Below are positions 1 through 8,993 of a stretch of 64,000 nt of DNA, piece after piece; the stretch's first letter is position 1; every line of letters starts with the position of its first letter. The stretch covers positions 1 to 64,000 of the forward strand of contig NZ_JTFC01000042.1 of NCBI RefSeq assembly GCF_003991225.1, written 5' to 3'. A program made the translations under genes and the position numbers. The DNA comes from Candidatus Kurthia intestinigallinarum (GTDB lineage: Bacteria > Bacillota > Bacilli > Bacillales_A > Planococcaceae). The notes under the pieces were generated by a model. The model did not search any database. It saw only the letters and a list, made by a program, of their open reading frames with translations, and was not told where the DNA came from.

Positions 1-217
1 GACAGGTGGTTCCACAACAGGCGGTTCCACGACAGGTGGTTCCACAACAGGCGGTTCCACGACAGGTGGTTCTACGACAGGCGGTTCTACGACAGGCGGT
101 TCCACGACAGGCGGTTCCACGACAGGCGGTTCTACGACAGGTGGTTCCACGACAGGCGGTTCCACGACAGGTGGTTTCCACAACAGGTGGTTCTACGACA
201 GGTGGTTCCACAACAGG
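1..217. repeat. 15-bp tandem repeat (about 14 units) encoding EPPVV
   Basis: The unit is gacaggtggttccac with third-position variants (ggt/ggc, cac/tac, gac/aac). On the minus strand it encodes EPPVV, a Pro-rich stalk typical of wall-spanning adhesins. One unit at 165-180 is 16 bp long because it has three T instead of two, which moves the frame. The array is open in all six frames, so long ORFs here are not evidence of coding on the plus strand. It continues beyond the window start. Confidence 0.9.
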
Positions 218-2782
218 ATTTTTCGTGTAGTAATACGTAATCGTTTGTTCACCAGCAGTGAATGAACCGGAAGGCGAGCCCACTGTATTAACTAATGTGT
301 AGCCTTCAATATCAGCTCCTGTTTGTGGGAATGACTCGCCCACTTTGCCTTTATGAGTAATAGAATCTTTTAGCGAAGTCGTTGTATCTTGGATGTAATA
401 ATGAACAGTTAAATTACCAATCATATCTGGATTCTTTGTGTAAATATAGATGACTGTTGTGTCTTCACGAGTATATTGACCTTGTGTTTCACCATTTACT
501 TCTTTAAATGTATAGCCTTCAATATCGCGCTGAGAAGTTGTGTAATCTGTACCAACCTTTTCTGTATTTGAGCTAGTTGATGAAATTTCGTTTCCAGATT
601 CATCTTGATACTTCACAATTAGATTTCCGGATGCTTTGTTGAAGATGTATTTTACAGAACCATCTTCTTTTAAATACGTAATTGTTTTTCCGTTTTCATC
701 AAACATATTATCTTGTGAAGTTGTAACGGCCTTAAAATCATACCCTTGGTTTTTAATAGCTTCTAAAATAGTACTTAGCTCGTCATTCACTGAATCAGAT
801 GTTTTTTCATCACCTGTTTTATCAAAGCTAGGCTTTAAAGAGGTATTCAAATCTTCCTCATCAAAGAATGAAAAAACAATTGTACTTTGCGCGATATATT
901 TATAAATAACAGTTAAATTATCTTCTACGCGAATTAATGTACCATTCGTTGCCGCACTGTTTTCATCCATTGTATCGAAGCGGTAACCATCGAAACTTAA
1001 TTTATTAGAGGTATAATTTTCGCCAAATTTTCCTGTTTTATCGATTTGTGAGCGTAACTCATTACCATCTTGGTCTACATATTTAATAACGACTTTACCT
1101 GGAGCACGGTCAAAGTAATAGATGACCTGACTAGGTGTATTATCAAATTTTACCGCGACATTCAGTGAATCATCTTTATTTTTGGATTCAGTATACTCGC
1201 CTTTATCTGTTTGTGTTGAATCTGTTCCGACAAAGTCATAGCCTTGTTTATAAATATCACTGAAGATGCTATTTATATCTGATGAATAATCAGCTGTCAC
1301 ACCTTGTTTATCGTATTTTGAGTAGGCTTCATTCAGCGTTTCATTTTCTTTACTTTTAAATAATGCTGTGAATTTTCCAGCTGCTGTATATGAAAAATCT
1401 TCAATTTTGAACTGTTGTAGGTTACTAGAACCACCAGTTGAACCAGTTACAATAAATGAGTAGGCGTCTACATCAGCATTTTTCCACTTTGTGATATCTG
1501 CTTCCCATACTTTTCCTTCATATGTGATTTTCATCATTTTCGTATCGCCATTATATTCAAATAAAATGTCTCTGAATGTATTATTATATGGGTTTGAGAT
1601 TTCTTTTACAGATGCTTCATCTGTATAGGCATAGTGTTTTGTTTTTCCAATTTCATCTTTATTTACATTTTCACCATATTTAGGTACAACGTTTGGGTCT
1701 GTATAAATGAACGCGCCATATGATGTATTATCTTTTTTATAAGGATCCCTCATAAAGTATTCACCTTTTGTGCCATTTGCACCTTCTCCATTAAAGAAAG
1801 TATCTAATTTGAATCCAAAAGCATCGACTAGGTTCCCGATGCCTAAAGCACCGCCACTCATACCGATTGTAGAAGGGTCACCATTATGGAATGCGAAACC
1901 AATACCATCTGCACCGCCTTGACTTTTAGATTTTGTTCCTAGATTAATTTTTCCTTTTAAGGTGAAGCTCTTTGATAAATCTATTTTTTCGTTTAATGCA
2001 AAGTTACCGGATTGATCTATTTTGTCAGGTGTAAGTGTTACAGTACCCGAATTTTTGTTGTATTGGTTTTTAGCTGAGCCATTTAACACGAAATGATCTT
2101 CAAAATTATCTTTAGTTACAGAAGTGATATTACTTTCTGTTGTAGCGGCTGCTGCTTTTGCAACAGCTTTTTTTGCTTTAGCTGATGTTTTAACAGTCGT
2201 TGTTGCATACTCTTTTGCCGCAGTTGTAACCGTTTTAGCTGCTTCTGTAGAAGAAGTAGTTGTTGTTACGGGTGCAGAAGCAGTTGCTTGTTTTGCCTCA
2301 GGATTTTCTTCAGTTTTAGGTTGAGAAGCCGCTTGCTCTTGCTGAACAGGAGCAGTTTCAGTTTTAGGCTGAGAAGCCACTTGCTCTTGCTGAACAGGAA
2401 CATTTTCGGTTTTAGGTTGAGAAACCGCTTGCTCTTGCTGAACAGGAGCAGTTTCAGTTTTAGGTTGAGAAACCGCTTGCTCTTGTTGAACAGGAGCAGT
2501 TTCAGTTTTAGGTTGAGAAACCGCTTGTTCTTGTTGAACAGGAGCATTTTCGGTTTTAGGCTGAGAAGCCACTTGCTCTTGTTGAACAGGAGCAGTTTCA
2601 GTTTTAGGCTGAGAAACCGTTTGTTCAGTAACAGTAGTGGATTCTTCTGCTGATGCTGATAATCCAGTCAATGTAAATGCGCCGATTGCGATAGTTGATG
2701 CAGTGATAGATGCGAATACCCAGTGCTTGCCTTTTTTATACATTTTGTAATGGATTTTTATATTTTGATTATTTTCTCTCAT
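1..2782 (-). CDS. Cell-surface L-type lectin / MucBP-repeat adhesin, 5' part, frameshifted near the window edge
   Basis: Reading the minus strand from the ATG at 2782 gives a continuous frame down to about position 176. Residues 1-47 form a KxYKxGKxW-type signal peptide (MYKKGKHW motif, hydrophobic core, ASAEE cleavage region). Next come seven copies of a 16-residue [12 protein letters not shown]-type repeat, then an Ala/Thr-rich stretch. About residues 222-460 match a bacterial L-type lectin fold: [10 protein letters not shown] start, [12 protein letters not shown] motif, [12 protein letters not shown] motif. About residues 461-855 hold MucBP-like repeats (GxxxTxxYxYxK endings), followed by EPPVV repeats. 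Such proteins bind host or environmental glycans and are usually wall-anchored by a C-terminal LPXTG; that end lies outside the window. An extra T at 175-177 shifts the EPPVV repeat out of frame, so the gene is frameshifted, phase-variable or misread here. Function is inferred from domains. Confidence 0.8.
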   Translation of the reverse strand, partial: MRENNQNIKIHYKMYKKGKHWVFASITASTIAIGAFTLTGLSASAEESTTVTEQTVSQPKTETAPVQQEQVASQPKTENAPVQQEQAVSQPKTETAPVQQEQAVSQPKTETAPVQQEQAVSQPKTENVPVQQEQVASQPKTETAPVQQEQAASQPKTEENPEAKQATASAPVTTTTSSTEAAKTVTTAAKEYATTTVKTSAKAKKAVAKAAAATTESNITSVTKDNFEDHFVLNGSAKNQYNKNSGTVTLTPDKIDQSGNFALNEKIDLSKSFTLKGKINLGTKSKSQGGADGIGFAFHNGDPSTIGMSGGALGIGNLVDAFGFKLDTFFNGEGANGTKGEYFMRDPYKKDNTSYGAFIYTDPNVVPKYGENVNKDEIGKTKHYAYTDEASVKEISNPYNNTFRDILFEYNGDTKMMKITYEGKVWEADITKWKNADVDAYSFIVTGSTGGSSNLQQFKIEDFSYTAAGKFTALFKSKENETLNEAYSKYDKQGVTADYSSDINSIFSDIYKQGYDFVGTDSTQTDKGEYTESKNKDDSLNVAVKFDNTPSQVIYYFDRAPGKVVIKYVDQDGNELRSQIDKTGKFGENYTSNKLSFDGYRFDTMDENSAATNGTLIRVEDNLTVIYKYIAQSTIVFSFFDEEDLNTSLKPSFDKTGDEKTSDSVNDELSTILEAIKNQGYDFKAVTTSQDNMFDENGKTITYLKEDGSVKYIFNKASGNLIVKYQDESGNEISSTSSNTEKVGTDYTTSQRDIEGYTFKEVNGETQGQYTREDTTVIYIYTKNPDMIGNLTVHYYIQDTTTSLKDSITHKGKVGESFPQTGADIEGYTLVNTVGSPSGSFTAGEQTITYYYTKNPVVEPPVVEPPVVETTCRGTACRGTTCRRTACRGTACRGTACRRTACRRTTCRGTACCGTTCRGTACCGTTC
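2297..2614. repeat. 48-bp tandem repeat (7 copies) in the adhesin N-terminal region
   Basis: Seven near-identical 48-bp units encode a 16-residue Gln/Pro/Glu-rich motif ([16 protein letters not shown] and variants) just after the signal peptide. The variation is mostly single-base (A/V, T/N, A/V swaps). The array gives long spurious ORFs on the opposite strand and is a likely site of copy-number change. Confidence 0.9.
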
Positions 2783-3009
2783 ATTTATAATAACCACCGT
2801 TATTTTTTGTACTATATAGAATAATTTTACCTTTATAAGTATAATATTAACTAAAATAAAATAAACATTTAGTTCATATGTAATACTATTCAATTAAAAT
2901 GTTATTTTTTTAAATTAAATAGTTCTAATTTATTATATATGTGTATAAAGACATATAGATATATGTAATATGGTTTCCATTTATTTCTTAAAATAATTTA
3001 ATTTTAAAT

Positions 3010-3053
3010 AAAGAAAAGACATGATTACATCGATGTAATCATGTCTTTTCTTT
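3010..3053 (-). terminator. Perfect 44-bp palindromic terminator
   Basis: The sequence 3010-3053 is a perfect inverted repeat centred on 3031/3032 with A-rich and T-rich flanks, so it can stop transcription on either strand. It lies downstream of the minus-strand DHA2 pump gene and upstream of the adhesin gene, isolating the two. The rest of 2783-3126 is AT-rich; I see no gene in it and expect the adhesin promoter there. Confidence 0.85.
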
Positions 3054-3126
3054 TTAAGTCATAATGAGTGTTACTTACCTGCTTTACGTTTGCTTCGCAG
3101 CATGCTTGCTTATATGGATTTTAATG

Positions 3127-4527
3127 TTATTCTTTAAATTTTGCTGGTGTTACAAATAGCGTTAAAATAAATCCTACGATTGAAATCGCTAAGATGAAAA
3201 TAAAAGCGTATTGTGTACCAGAAGCCATAAGTGTAGCTTCTGTTTTTCCTTCAGCTTGCGTCATGCCGATATTCATTAATGTAATAGCAAGTGCTGTACC
3301 TGTAGCACCGGCAATTTGTTGCAATGTATTCATTGCAGCGGCACCATGTGGATAAAGCTGAGGAGGTAATTCGTTTAAACCATTTGTTTGTGCGGGCATT
3401 AATGACATTGCTAGTCCAAGGCATAATAAGGCGAATGCGACAATGATGATCCATTGTGGTGGATTGCTATTCATTGTGAAAACAAAGAGCACATTAGCAA
3501 CTACTGTAATTGCGAAGCCAATTATTAATAAGAAGCGTGGACCAATTTTATCAAAGATGCGACCAACAATCGGTGCTAAAATAGCATTTAAAATATTACC
3601 AGGCAACATCATTAACCCTGCAGTAACAGCAGTTAGTAGTAACGCACCTTTTAAATAAAGTGGTAATAAGATTGCTGATGATAAAATAAGTGAAAATCCG
3701 ATAAATAATAAGATGGTTCCGAGTAAAAAGTTTTTAAACTTGAAAACACGGAGATTAATCATCGGTTCATCCATTTTCAATTGGCGAATACTAAATAATA
3801 CAAGTGCAACGGCGCCAATAATAAGCGGAATAAACACAGCTGGTTCTGTAATTGCTGTACCTGCTAATGTTCCAAGACCATAAATCAATGTACCGAATCC
3901 AATTGTTGAATAGATAATAGAAAGAACATCGATTTTTGGTTTTGTGATATCTGAAACATTTTGAATGGTAGGTACCCATACGATAAATAAAATAATATAG
4001 AAGATTAAGCTAATCCAAAAAATGTAATGCCAGCTTAATGCGTCAACGATAATCCCTGATAATGTAGGACCGATAGCAGGAGCAAGTGTAATGACAAGCC
4101 CCATAATTCCCATCACTGAGCCACGTTTTTCAATAGGGAAGATGACTAAAATAACGTTCATTAATAGAGGAATTAGAATCCCTGTACCAGTTGCTTGTGC
4201 AATTCTTCCGAGCATTAAGAATGTAAAGTTTGGTGCAACGGCACAAATCACGGTCCCCACAATTGAAAAAAGAAGTGCAGCGACAGCGAGTTGTCTGGTC
4301 GTAAACCATTGTAATAATAGTGCAGAGACAGGAACTAAAATACCTAAAACAAGCAAGTAGCCAGTCGTTAGCCACTGTACCGTTCCTGTAGAGACAGAGA
4401 AGTCAGCCATAATATTTGTTAAAGCCATATTAAGTGCAGTCTCTCCAAATAATCCGATGAAGGCACTGAGCATGAGACCAGCTGCCATTAACTTCGGATT
4501 TTTAATTACTTTTAGCGTTGTTGTCAT
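3127..4527 (-). CDS. DHA2-family (14-TM) MFS multidrug efflux transporter
   Basis: This membrane protein of about 466 residues carries hydrophobic helices throughout and the drug:H+ antiporter signatures: an LGRIAQATGTG segment after TM4 and a GPTLSGIIVD antiporter motif after TM5. It resembles the EmrB/QacA/LmrB group, which exports drugs or metabolites using the proton gradient. The ATG at 4527 is chosen because GGAGG precedes it by about 5 bases; a TTG four codons upstream overlaps that site. It is a single-gene unit ended by the strong palindrome at 3010-3053. The substrate cannot be told from sequence. Confidence 0.88.
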   Translation of the reverse strand: MTTTLKVIKNPKLMAAGLMLSAFIGLFGETALNMALTNIMADFSVSTGTVQWLTTGYLLVLGILVPVSALLLQWFTTRQLAVAALLFSIVGTVICAVAPNFTFLMLGRIAQATGTGILIPLLMNVILVIFPIEKRGSVMGIMGLVITLAPAIGPTLSGIIVDALSWHYIFWISLIFYIILFIVWVPTIQNVSDITKPKIDVLSIIYSTIGFGTLIYGLGTLAGTAITEPAVFIPLIIGAVALVLFSIRQLKMDEPMINLRVFKFKNFLLGTILLFIGFSLILSSAILLPLYLKGALLLTAVTAGLMMLPGNILNAILAPIVGRIFDKIGPRFLLIIGFAITVVANVLFVFTMNSNPPQWIIIVAFALLCLGLAMSLMPAQTNGLNELPPQLYPHGAAAMNTLQQIAGATGTALAITLMNIGMTQAEGKTEATLMASGTQYAFIFILAISIVGFILTLFVTPAKFKE

Positions 4528-4654
4528 AAAATCCTCCAATATGATTTTGTCTATGTTAACGCTAATCTATTAGAAGCGATAAGGCAACCGCCATTTGACT
4601 GAACTATTTATTTTTTTGTCTATTTTCTCAAAAAATATACCTTCTTCAATGAAT

Positions 4655-4684
4655 ATAAAAAATAGGCGTCGTATATACGATGCC
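4655..4684 (-). terminator. Probable rho-independent terminator
   Basis: A 9-bp stem with one mismatch (arms 4665-4673 and 4676-4684) is followed on the minus strand by a T-rich run. It lies just past the stop of the small membrane gene at 4698. Confidence 0.5.
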
Positions 4685-4697
4685 CATTTCTCTACTT

Positions 4698-4973
4698 TTA
4701 TCCAAATGCAACGCTATAAATAAGTCGCGGTGTTAATGCGAGCATAAATAGTAATGTCGCGTAATACAGTACATAATTTTTATCTGATTTTTGACGATAG
4801 GCCATAACGAGGACAATGCACAGCATTACAAATGAAAAGAACGCTATTAAAAGTCGCCAAATAAATGGTGATAAAAACGTCCAATTGTAAAATAATGTAG
4901 CAATTGGTGTAATAAAGATCGCAAGTAATAAGGCGATGAGTAAAAGCGTGCCAATTTTCAATTGCTGATTCAT
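4698..4973 (-). CDS. Small membrane protein, unknown function
   Basis: The product is 91 residues with about three hydrophobic segments and a short charged loop (YRQKSDKN) between the second and third. I chose ATG 4973 because AGAGGTGA lies just upstream; the open frame extends further up but has no ribosome site there. I do not recognise a family. It is divergent from the ATP-grasp ligase gene at 5212, so the roughly 240 bp between them should hold both promoters. A terminator-like hairpin at 5019-5032 lies in its leader. Confidence 0.65.
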   Translation of the reverse strand: MNQQLKIGTLLLIALLLAIFITPIATLFYNWTFLSPFIWRLLIAFFSFVMLCIVLVMAYRQKSDKNYVLYYATLLFMLALTPRLIYSVAFG

Positions 4974-5010
4974 TAAAATCACCTCTTTCTTACTCTCTAC
5001 CCATTTATAT

Positions 5011-5040
5011 AAAAAAAACACGCAAACGCGTGAAAAAAAT
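5011..5040 (-). terminator. Terminator-like hairpin in the leader of the small membrane gene
   Basis: The arms CACGC (5019-5023) and GCGTG (5028-5032) are flanked by A7/A8 runs, giving a short GC stem followed by eight U on a minus-strand transcript. It sits about 40 bp upstream of the start at 4973 with no gene before it on that strand. It may be an attenuator or may catch stray transcription; no ligand-binding structure is evident. Confidence 0.4.
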
Positions 5041-5211
5041 GCAGTGTTTAGTTTACGAACTACCAAGATTAGTAATATAATAACAAGGTGTGTAGATTGT
5101 ACACAAATGCAGATAAAATGTGCTTTCATGTCAATTTTACTAAGTATATTATCATATAAAAGTAATATGAAAGCAATAACCATTTCTTATGGATAACTTA
5201 TGGAGGCTATC

Positions 5212-6432
5212 ATGTCAAAATTAAACTTTATTCCGATTATTGTCGGTACAGATATTAACGCATATAATATGTCAATTTCTTTCCACGAAGAATATGGTGT
5301 GAATCCTATTTTAGTGGGACGTGGTGAGTTGCCATTCACAAAATTTAGTACAATTCCTGGTAAAATTGAATACTTTCCAAAATTAGGTGAACCAGAAGAG
5401 TTCCCGAAAATCATGGAGAAAGTAGCGAAAAAATACGGTAAATCAGGTAAGAAATTAATGCTTGTTGGGACAAACGATATGTACGTTCGTTATATCGTTG
5501 AAAACGCGGAGTTCCTTAAAAAATATTTCGTATTCAACTATCCTTCAATCGAAGTAATGGATACCTTACAATATAAAGCAAATTTCTATCAGCTTTGTGA
5601 AGAATATGGCATCGATTACCCAACAACACGTTTTTATAACTGTGCATCAATCGAAAAACCATTCGATGATAAAAAAATTCTTTATCCATTAATTTTAAAA
5701 CCAAGTAATGTTATTTTATACTTAGATTTAAAATTTGAAGGAAAAGAAAAAGTATACAAAGCGGAAAATGAAGAAGAAGTAAACCGCATTTTACACTTAT
5801 TACACAATGCAGGCTATCACGATGAAATCATTATTCAAGAATTTATTCCTGGCGACGATACGTTAATGTGGGATGGTGTAGTTTATGCCGATCAGAACAA
5901 AAATGTTCAATTAGTAGCACTTGGCCAAGTTGTATTACAAGAACATACACCAACAGCTATTGGGAACTATACATCTATCATTAGCCGCTTCGATAAAGAT
6001 TTAATGCGTAAAATGCAGGATTTCATCGAATATATCGGGTACACAGGTTTTGCAAACTTTGACTTAAAATACGATACACGTGATGGTAAATTCAAAGTAT
6101 TTGAAATCAATATTCGTCAAGGTCGTTCAAGTTACTACGTTACACGTCTAGGTCACAACCTAGCGCGCTATCTTGTAGATGACTGTGTTGATAATAAGAA
6201 AAAAGATGTTGTCTATGCAAATGGGGAATTTTTATTCTCTGTTGTACCGAAAAAAGTATTACGTGACTTCGTTGAGAACAATGAAATCAATGCAGAGTGC
6301 CGTCGTCTTATTAAAGAAGGCAAATGGGCAAATCCATTATTCTATCCAAAAGATAAAAGCCTTAAACGTAAATTGTACATGGCAGCACGTCAATACAATT
6401 ACTATCAAAAATATAAAAACAACCAATGGTAA
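5212..6432 (+). CDS. ATP-grasp carboxylate-amine ligase, probable D-aspartate ligase of peptidoglycan
   Basis: This 406-residue protein has an N-terminal pre-ATP-grasp region (FIPIIVGTDINAYNMS), a central ATP-grasp domain (YPLILKPSN, IIQEFIPGDD) and a C-terminal Mg/phosphate region with the FEINIRQGRSS segment. It resembles the Aslfm-like ligases that join D-aspartate to the lysine side chain of cell-wall precursors. That fits the L-Lys-D-Asp cross-bridge known in Lysinibacillus-type walls; the substrate is inferred from that fit. ATG 5212 is chosen because GGAGG (5202-5206) precedes it; the ATG at 5200 overlaps that site. It is monocistronic, closed by the terminator at 6434. Confidence 0.75.
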   Translation: MSKLNFIPIIVGTDINAYNMSISFHEEYGVNPILVGRGELPFTKFSTIPGKIEYFPKLGEPEEFPKIMEKVAKKYGKSGKKLMLVGTNDMYVRYIVENAEFLKKYFVFNYPSIEVMDTLQYKANFYQLCEEYGIDYPTTRFYNCASIEKPFDDKKILYPLILKPSNVILYLDLKFEGKEKVYKAENEEEVNRILHLLHNAGYHDEIIIQEFIPGDDTLMWDGVVYADQNKNVQLVALGQVVLQEHTPTAIGNYTSIISRFDKDLMRKMQDFIEYIGYTGFANFDLKYDTRDGKFKVFEINIRQGRSSYYVTRLGHNLARYLVDDCVDNKKKDVVYANGEFLFSVVPKKVLRDFVENNEINAECRRLIKEGKWANPLFYPKDKSLKRKLYMAARQYNYYQKYKNNQW

Positions 6433-6433
6433 G

Positions 6434-6466
6434 AAAAAAGAGCTGGATATCCAGCTCTTTTTTTTA
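6434..6466. terminator. Bidirectional terminator between convergent genes
   Basis: A perfect 18-bp palindrome GAGCTGGATATCCAGCTC (6440-6457) is flanked by A-run and T-run. It serves the ligase gene on the plus strand and the PH-like gene on the minus strand, whose stop codon lies inside the T run. Confidence 0.9.
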
Positions 6467-7033
6467 TGTCGTCTGCGTATCCAAATAACGTAGTAATTCT
6501 GTAACGAATAATGACTGCTCATAAGGGGAAATTGTAATACGTTGTAAAATGCTTGGATCAAAGCCCTCTTTTAAATAGGTTGAACGTTTTGTAGGATCGG
6601 CAATAAAGCGCATTACATAGTTGTTGATACTCTCACCATGTTTTTGTGCGAGTATTTCTGCTTCTCTTAGTTGAGTAGGGCGGTCTGGTCGAATCGCATA
6701 GAGTGTTAGTGCCTTTTGTGCATTCGCAATACGATTATTGCCACGACGTCGCATCGTTTGATGAACGAATAAAATATGTTCATACGGCATAAAGCGTTTA
6801 AATGGCCCAGCTTGTGCTACTAAACCATGCGCTGTCAACGTATATTTAACAACAAGCAGATACCAAGCAATAAAGCTTACTATCATAAATCCGATACCTA
6901 AAATAAGAAATCGATCTATCAATTTGAGTTGTGGTATAAACAGGATGGGGAGGGCAACCGCTATTGCAAGACAGCTAATGAAGATAAGTGCAACTAACAG
7001 AAAGCGTTTATCAGGTTTTGAATGGAAAATCAT
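6464..7033 (-). CDS. Membrane protein with a bacterial PH-like (bPH) domain
   Basis: The product is 189 residues. Two hydrophobic segments (about 11-33 and 39-61) are followed by a soluble region starting VVKYTLTAHGLVAQAG and PYEHILFVHQ. This is the layout of bacterial PH-domain proteins, where the transmembrane pair precedes a small beta-barrel. The tail mentions no catalytic motif. AGGAGGTG lies about 10 bases before the ATG at 7033. It probably acts at the membrane as a scaffold; the role is unknown. Confidence 0.6.
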   Translation of the reverse strand: MIFHSKPDKRFLLVALIFISCLAIAVALPILFIPQLKLIDRFLILGIGFMIVSFIAWYLLVVKYTLTAHGLVAQAGPFKRFMPYEHILFVHQTMRRRGNNRIANAQKALTLYAIRPDRPTQLREAEILAQKHGESINNYVMRFIADPTKRSTYLKEGFDPSILQRITISPYEQSLFVTELLRYLDTQTT

Positions 7034-7173
7034 CGTTCATACACCTCCTAGTTTGTCCTTTCCCTGTTTTATGTATCGGAAACGATGGTCATTTATTTGA
7101 ATGAGATAATATGGAAAAAACTATTGCCAAGTAGTTTTAGGAGGCGTATTTTAAACGTAGAGGTGATGAAGAA

Positions 7174-8235
7174 ATGGAAACAAAACGTATCGCGGTCATT
7201 GCAGGAGATGGCATTGGACCAGAAGTAGTGACAGAAGGGATTAAGGTGATGAATCGTGCCGCGCAAATCGACGGTACGATTCAATTTGAGTATACATATT
7301 TCCCATGGGGCTGTGAGTATTATACAAAGCATGGAAAGATGCTACCAGATGAGGGGCTAGAGCAATTGCAAGTATTTGATGCCATTTATCTAGGTGCAGT
7401 AGGATTCCCAGGGGTGCCTGATTATATTTCATTACGTGAATTGCTATTAGTGATTCGTAAAAAATTCGACCAATATGTTAATATTCGTCCTGTAAAATTA
7501 TTAAAAGGTATAGAGTCGCCGCTACGTCATGGTACAGAGCAAACAATTGATATGCTCGTTATTCGTGAAAATAGTGAAGGTGAATATGCAGGTGTTGGGG
7601 AATGGCTTGAAAAAGGAACGCCTCAGGAGAAAGTACTGCAAACAGGTGTCTTTACACGCAAGGGAGTGGAACGGATTATTCGTTACGCTTTTGAAGAAGC
7701 GCGCCGTCAAGGTGGTAAGTCAGTCACAAGCATTAGTAAAGCCAATGCGCTTAATTACTCAATGGTCTTTTGGGATGAGGTATTTGAAGAGGTTTCACAA
7801 GAGTACCCAGACATTTCAACACATTCATATTTAGTCGATGCAGCGGCCATGTTTATGGTCATGGATCCAGGACGTTTTGAAATTGTTGTGACATCTAATT
7901 TGTTTGGCGATATTTTAACCGATTTAGGCGCAGCAATCGCAGGTGGTATGGGCATTGCTGCAGGTGCAAACGTTAATCCAGAACGCCTCTATCCGTCTAT
8001 GTTTGAGCCTATTCATGGCTCTGCACCAGATATAGCAGGACAAGGCATTGCCAATCCACTTGCCGCCATTTGGTCGGTTAGTCAAATGTTTGATTTCTTT
8101 GAACGACCAGAGATGGGGGCACATATTTTAACAACGATTGAAAAGTTACTCGCTGAAAAAACAACATTAACACCTGATTTTGGCGGGCATGCAACCACTG
8201 AAGCAGTAGGTATGCGTTTAGTTGAGCTGTTATAA
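7174..8235 (+). CDS. Tartrate / D-malate dehydrogenase (decarboxylating), isopropylmalate dehydrogenase superfamily
   Basis: This 353-residue enzyme begins with AVIAGDGIGPEV, the classic start of beta-decarboxylating dehydrogenases. It has RPVKLLKG, the VIRENSEGEYAGVG substrate/metal loop, a SVTSISKANALN segment with the catalytic Lys, DILTDLGAAIAGGMG with metal-binding Asp residues, and EPIHGSAPDIAGQGIANP near the NAD pocket. The family (TtuC/YcsA/DmlA) oxidises D-malate or tartrate with NAD and Mn/Mg. The GVG after the Glu-rich loop and lack of a leu operon point to D-malate/tartrate rather than leucine synthesis. AGAGGTG lies 8 bases before ATG 7174. Confidence 0.85.
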   Translation: METKRIAVIAGDGIGPEVVTEGIKVMNRAAQIDGTIQFEYTYFPWGCEYYTKHGKMLPDEGLEQLQVFDAIYLGAVGFPGVPDYISLRELLLVIRKKFDQYVNIRPVKLLKGIESPLRHGTEQTIDMLVIRENSEGEYAGVGEWLEKGTPQEKVLQTGVFTRKGVERIIRYAFEEARRQGGKSVTSISKANALNYSMVFWDEVFEEVSQEYPDISTHSYLVDAAAMFMVMDPGRFEIVVTSNLFGDILTDLGAAIAGGMGIAAGANVNPERLYPSMFEPIHGSAPDIAGQGIANPLAAIWSVSQMFDFFERPEMGAHILTTIEKLLAEKTTLTPDFGGHATTEAVGMRLVELL

Positions 8236-8237
8236 AG

Positions 8238-8381
8238 TATAAGCAGGAATGTCGTATCATCGGTCGTGCGAAGTACCCGTTTAGCCATACAGATATTAAA
8301 TTAATTAAGGGGCTTTTTGACAAAGCGGTGGCGTCAAAAGTTTTATATGAAAATGCGTTCAACTGGTATCGTCAGTCATAA
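8238..8381 (+). pseudogene. C-terminal remnant, amidohydrolase-like
   Basis: The frame TAT at 8238 through TAA at 8379-8381 reads YKQECRIIGRAKYPFSHTDI..., and ends KVLYENAFNWYRQS. The pattern of a YPF/H turn followed by a helix and YENAFNWY is like the tail of TIM-barrel amidohydrolases, where the last helix carries an ILYxNA motif. There is no start codon or upstream domain; the frame simply emerges from the end of the dehydrogenase gene. The 3' end overlaps the convergent signal peptidase gene by 10 bp. The family call is tentative. Confidence 0.4.
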
Positions 8382-8890
8382 TCCTGTCGAAATGGTTTAA
8401 TACGAAATAATACAACAGCTTTAACATCCTTACGCATATCAATGGCACTAAAAACGCGTGAATCTGTGGAGTGATTGCGGTTATCACCCATTACAAATAA
8501 ATGGTTTTCAGGTACTGTAATAGATAGATGTGTATCGATCATGCGTTCTTTAATATATGGCTCTTCAATACGCTGTTTGTTGCGATAAAGTTGATTGTTA
8601 CGAATAACGAGCACGTCACCAGGAAGGCCAATGACGCGCTTAATGTATAATTCATGTCCAGGAATTGTAGAGGCATCGAGAATGACAATATCATTATAGT
8701 GCGGGGCGTTCCATTTATAGGCCAGCTGACTCGTAATAAACTTATCGCCATCATGAATAGAGTTTTCCATACTCTTACCGTTTACAATAACAGAGCCAAT
8801 ACTATAATGAATAAAGAGCGTCAAAGAAATGAGCAATAGCATACTAAAAAAAAGAATATATAGCCAACGTTTTTCACGAATTATTTGCAT
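8372..8890 (-). CDS. Type I signal peptidase
   Basis: This 172-residue protein has one N-terminal membrane anchor (about 9-31). The catalytic Ser40 lies in NGKSMENS, the general-base Lys84 in YIKRVIGLPGD, and the conserved MGDNRNHSTDSR box follows. This is the Ser-Lys dyad of Bacillus SipS/SipT-type enzymes that cut signal peptides from secreted proteins at the outer membrane face. GGGAGG precedes ATG 8890. The 3' end overlaps the remnant at 8238-8381. Confidence 0.93.
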   Translation of the reverse strand: MQIIREKRWLYILFFSMLLLISLTLFIHYSIGSVIVNGKSMENSIHDGDKFITSQLAYKWNAPHYNDIVILDASTIPGHELYIKRVIGLPGDVLVIRNNQLYRNKQRIEEPYIKERMIDTHLSITVPENHLFVMGDNRNHSTDSRVFSAIDMRKDVKAVVLFRIKPFRQDYD

Positions 8891-8993
8891 AGGGTTGCCT
8901 CCCTTGTTCTCCGAAAATAGAGTATGGTATGGTTAATAGTACTTACTGTATACCACAAAATACAGAGGATTATGCGAACAGGGGGAATGAATG

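Noticed and set aside
1-217. CRISPR-like array
   Set aside because: Units are contiguous 15-mers without spacers and encode a Pro-rich stalk.
6-230. Plus-strand frame with repeated VPRQA/STTGG motif
   Set aside because: It is the reverse of the EPPVV repeats of the adhesin; the 15-bp array is open in all six frames and has no ribosome site on this strand.
2288-2653. Leu/Arg-rich plus-strand frame over the 48-bp repeats
   Set aside because: Antisense of the adhesin PVQQEQ repeats; composition and repeat come from the other strand.
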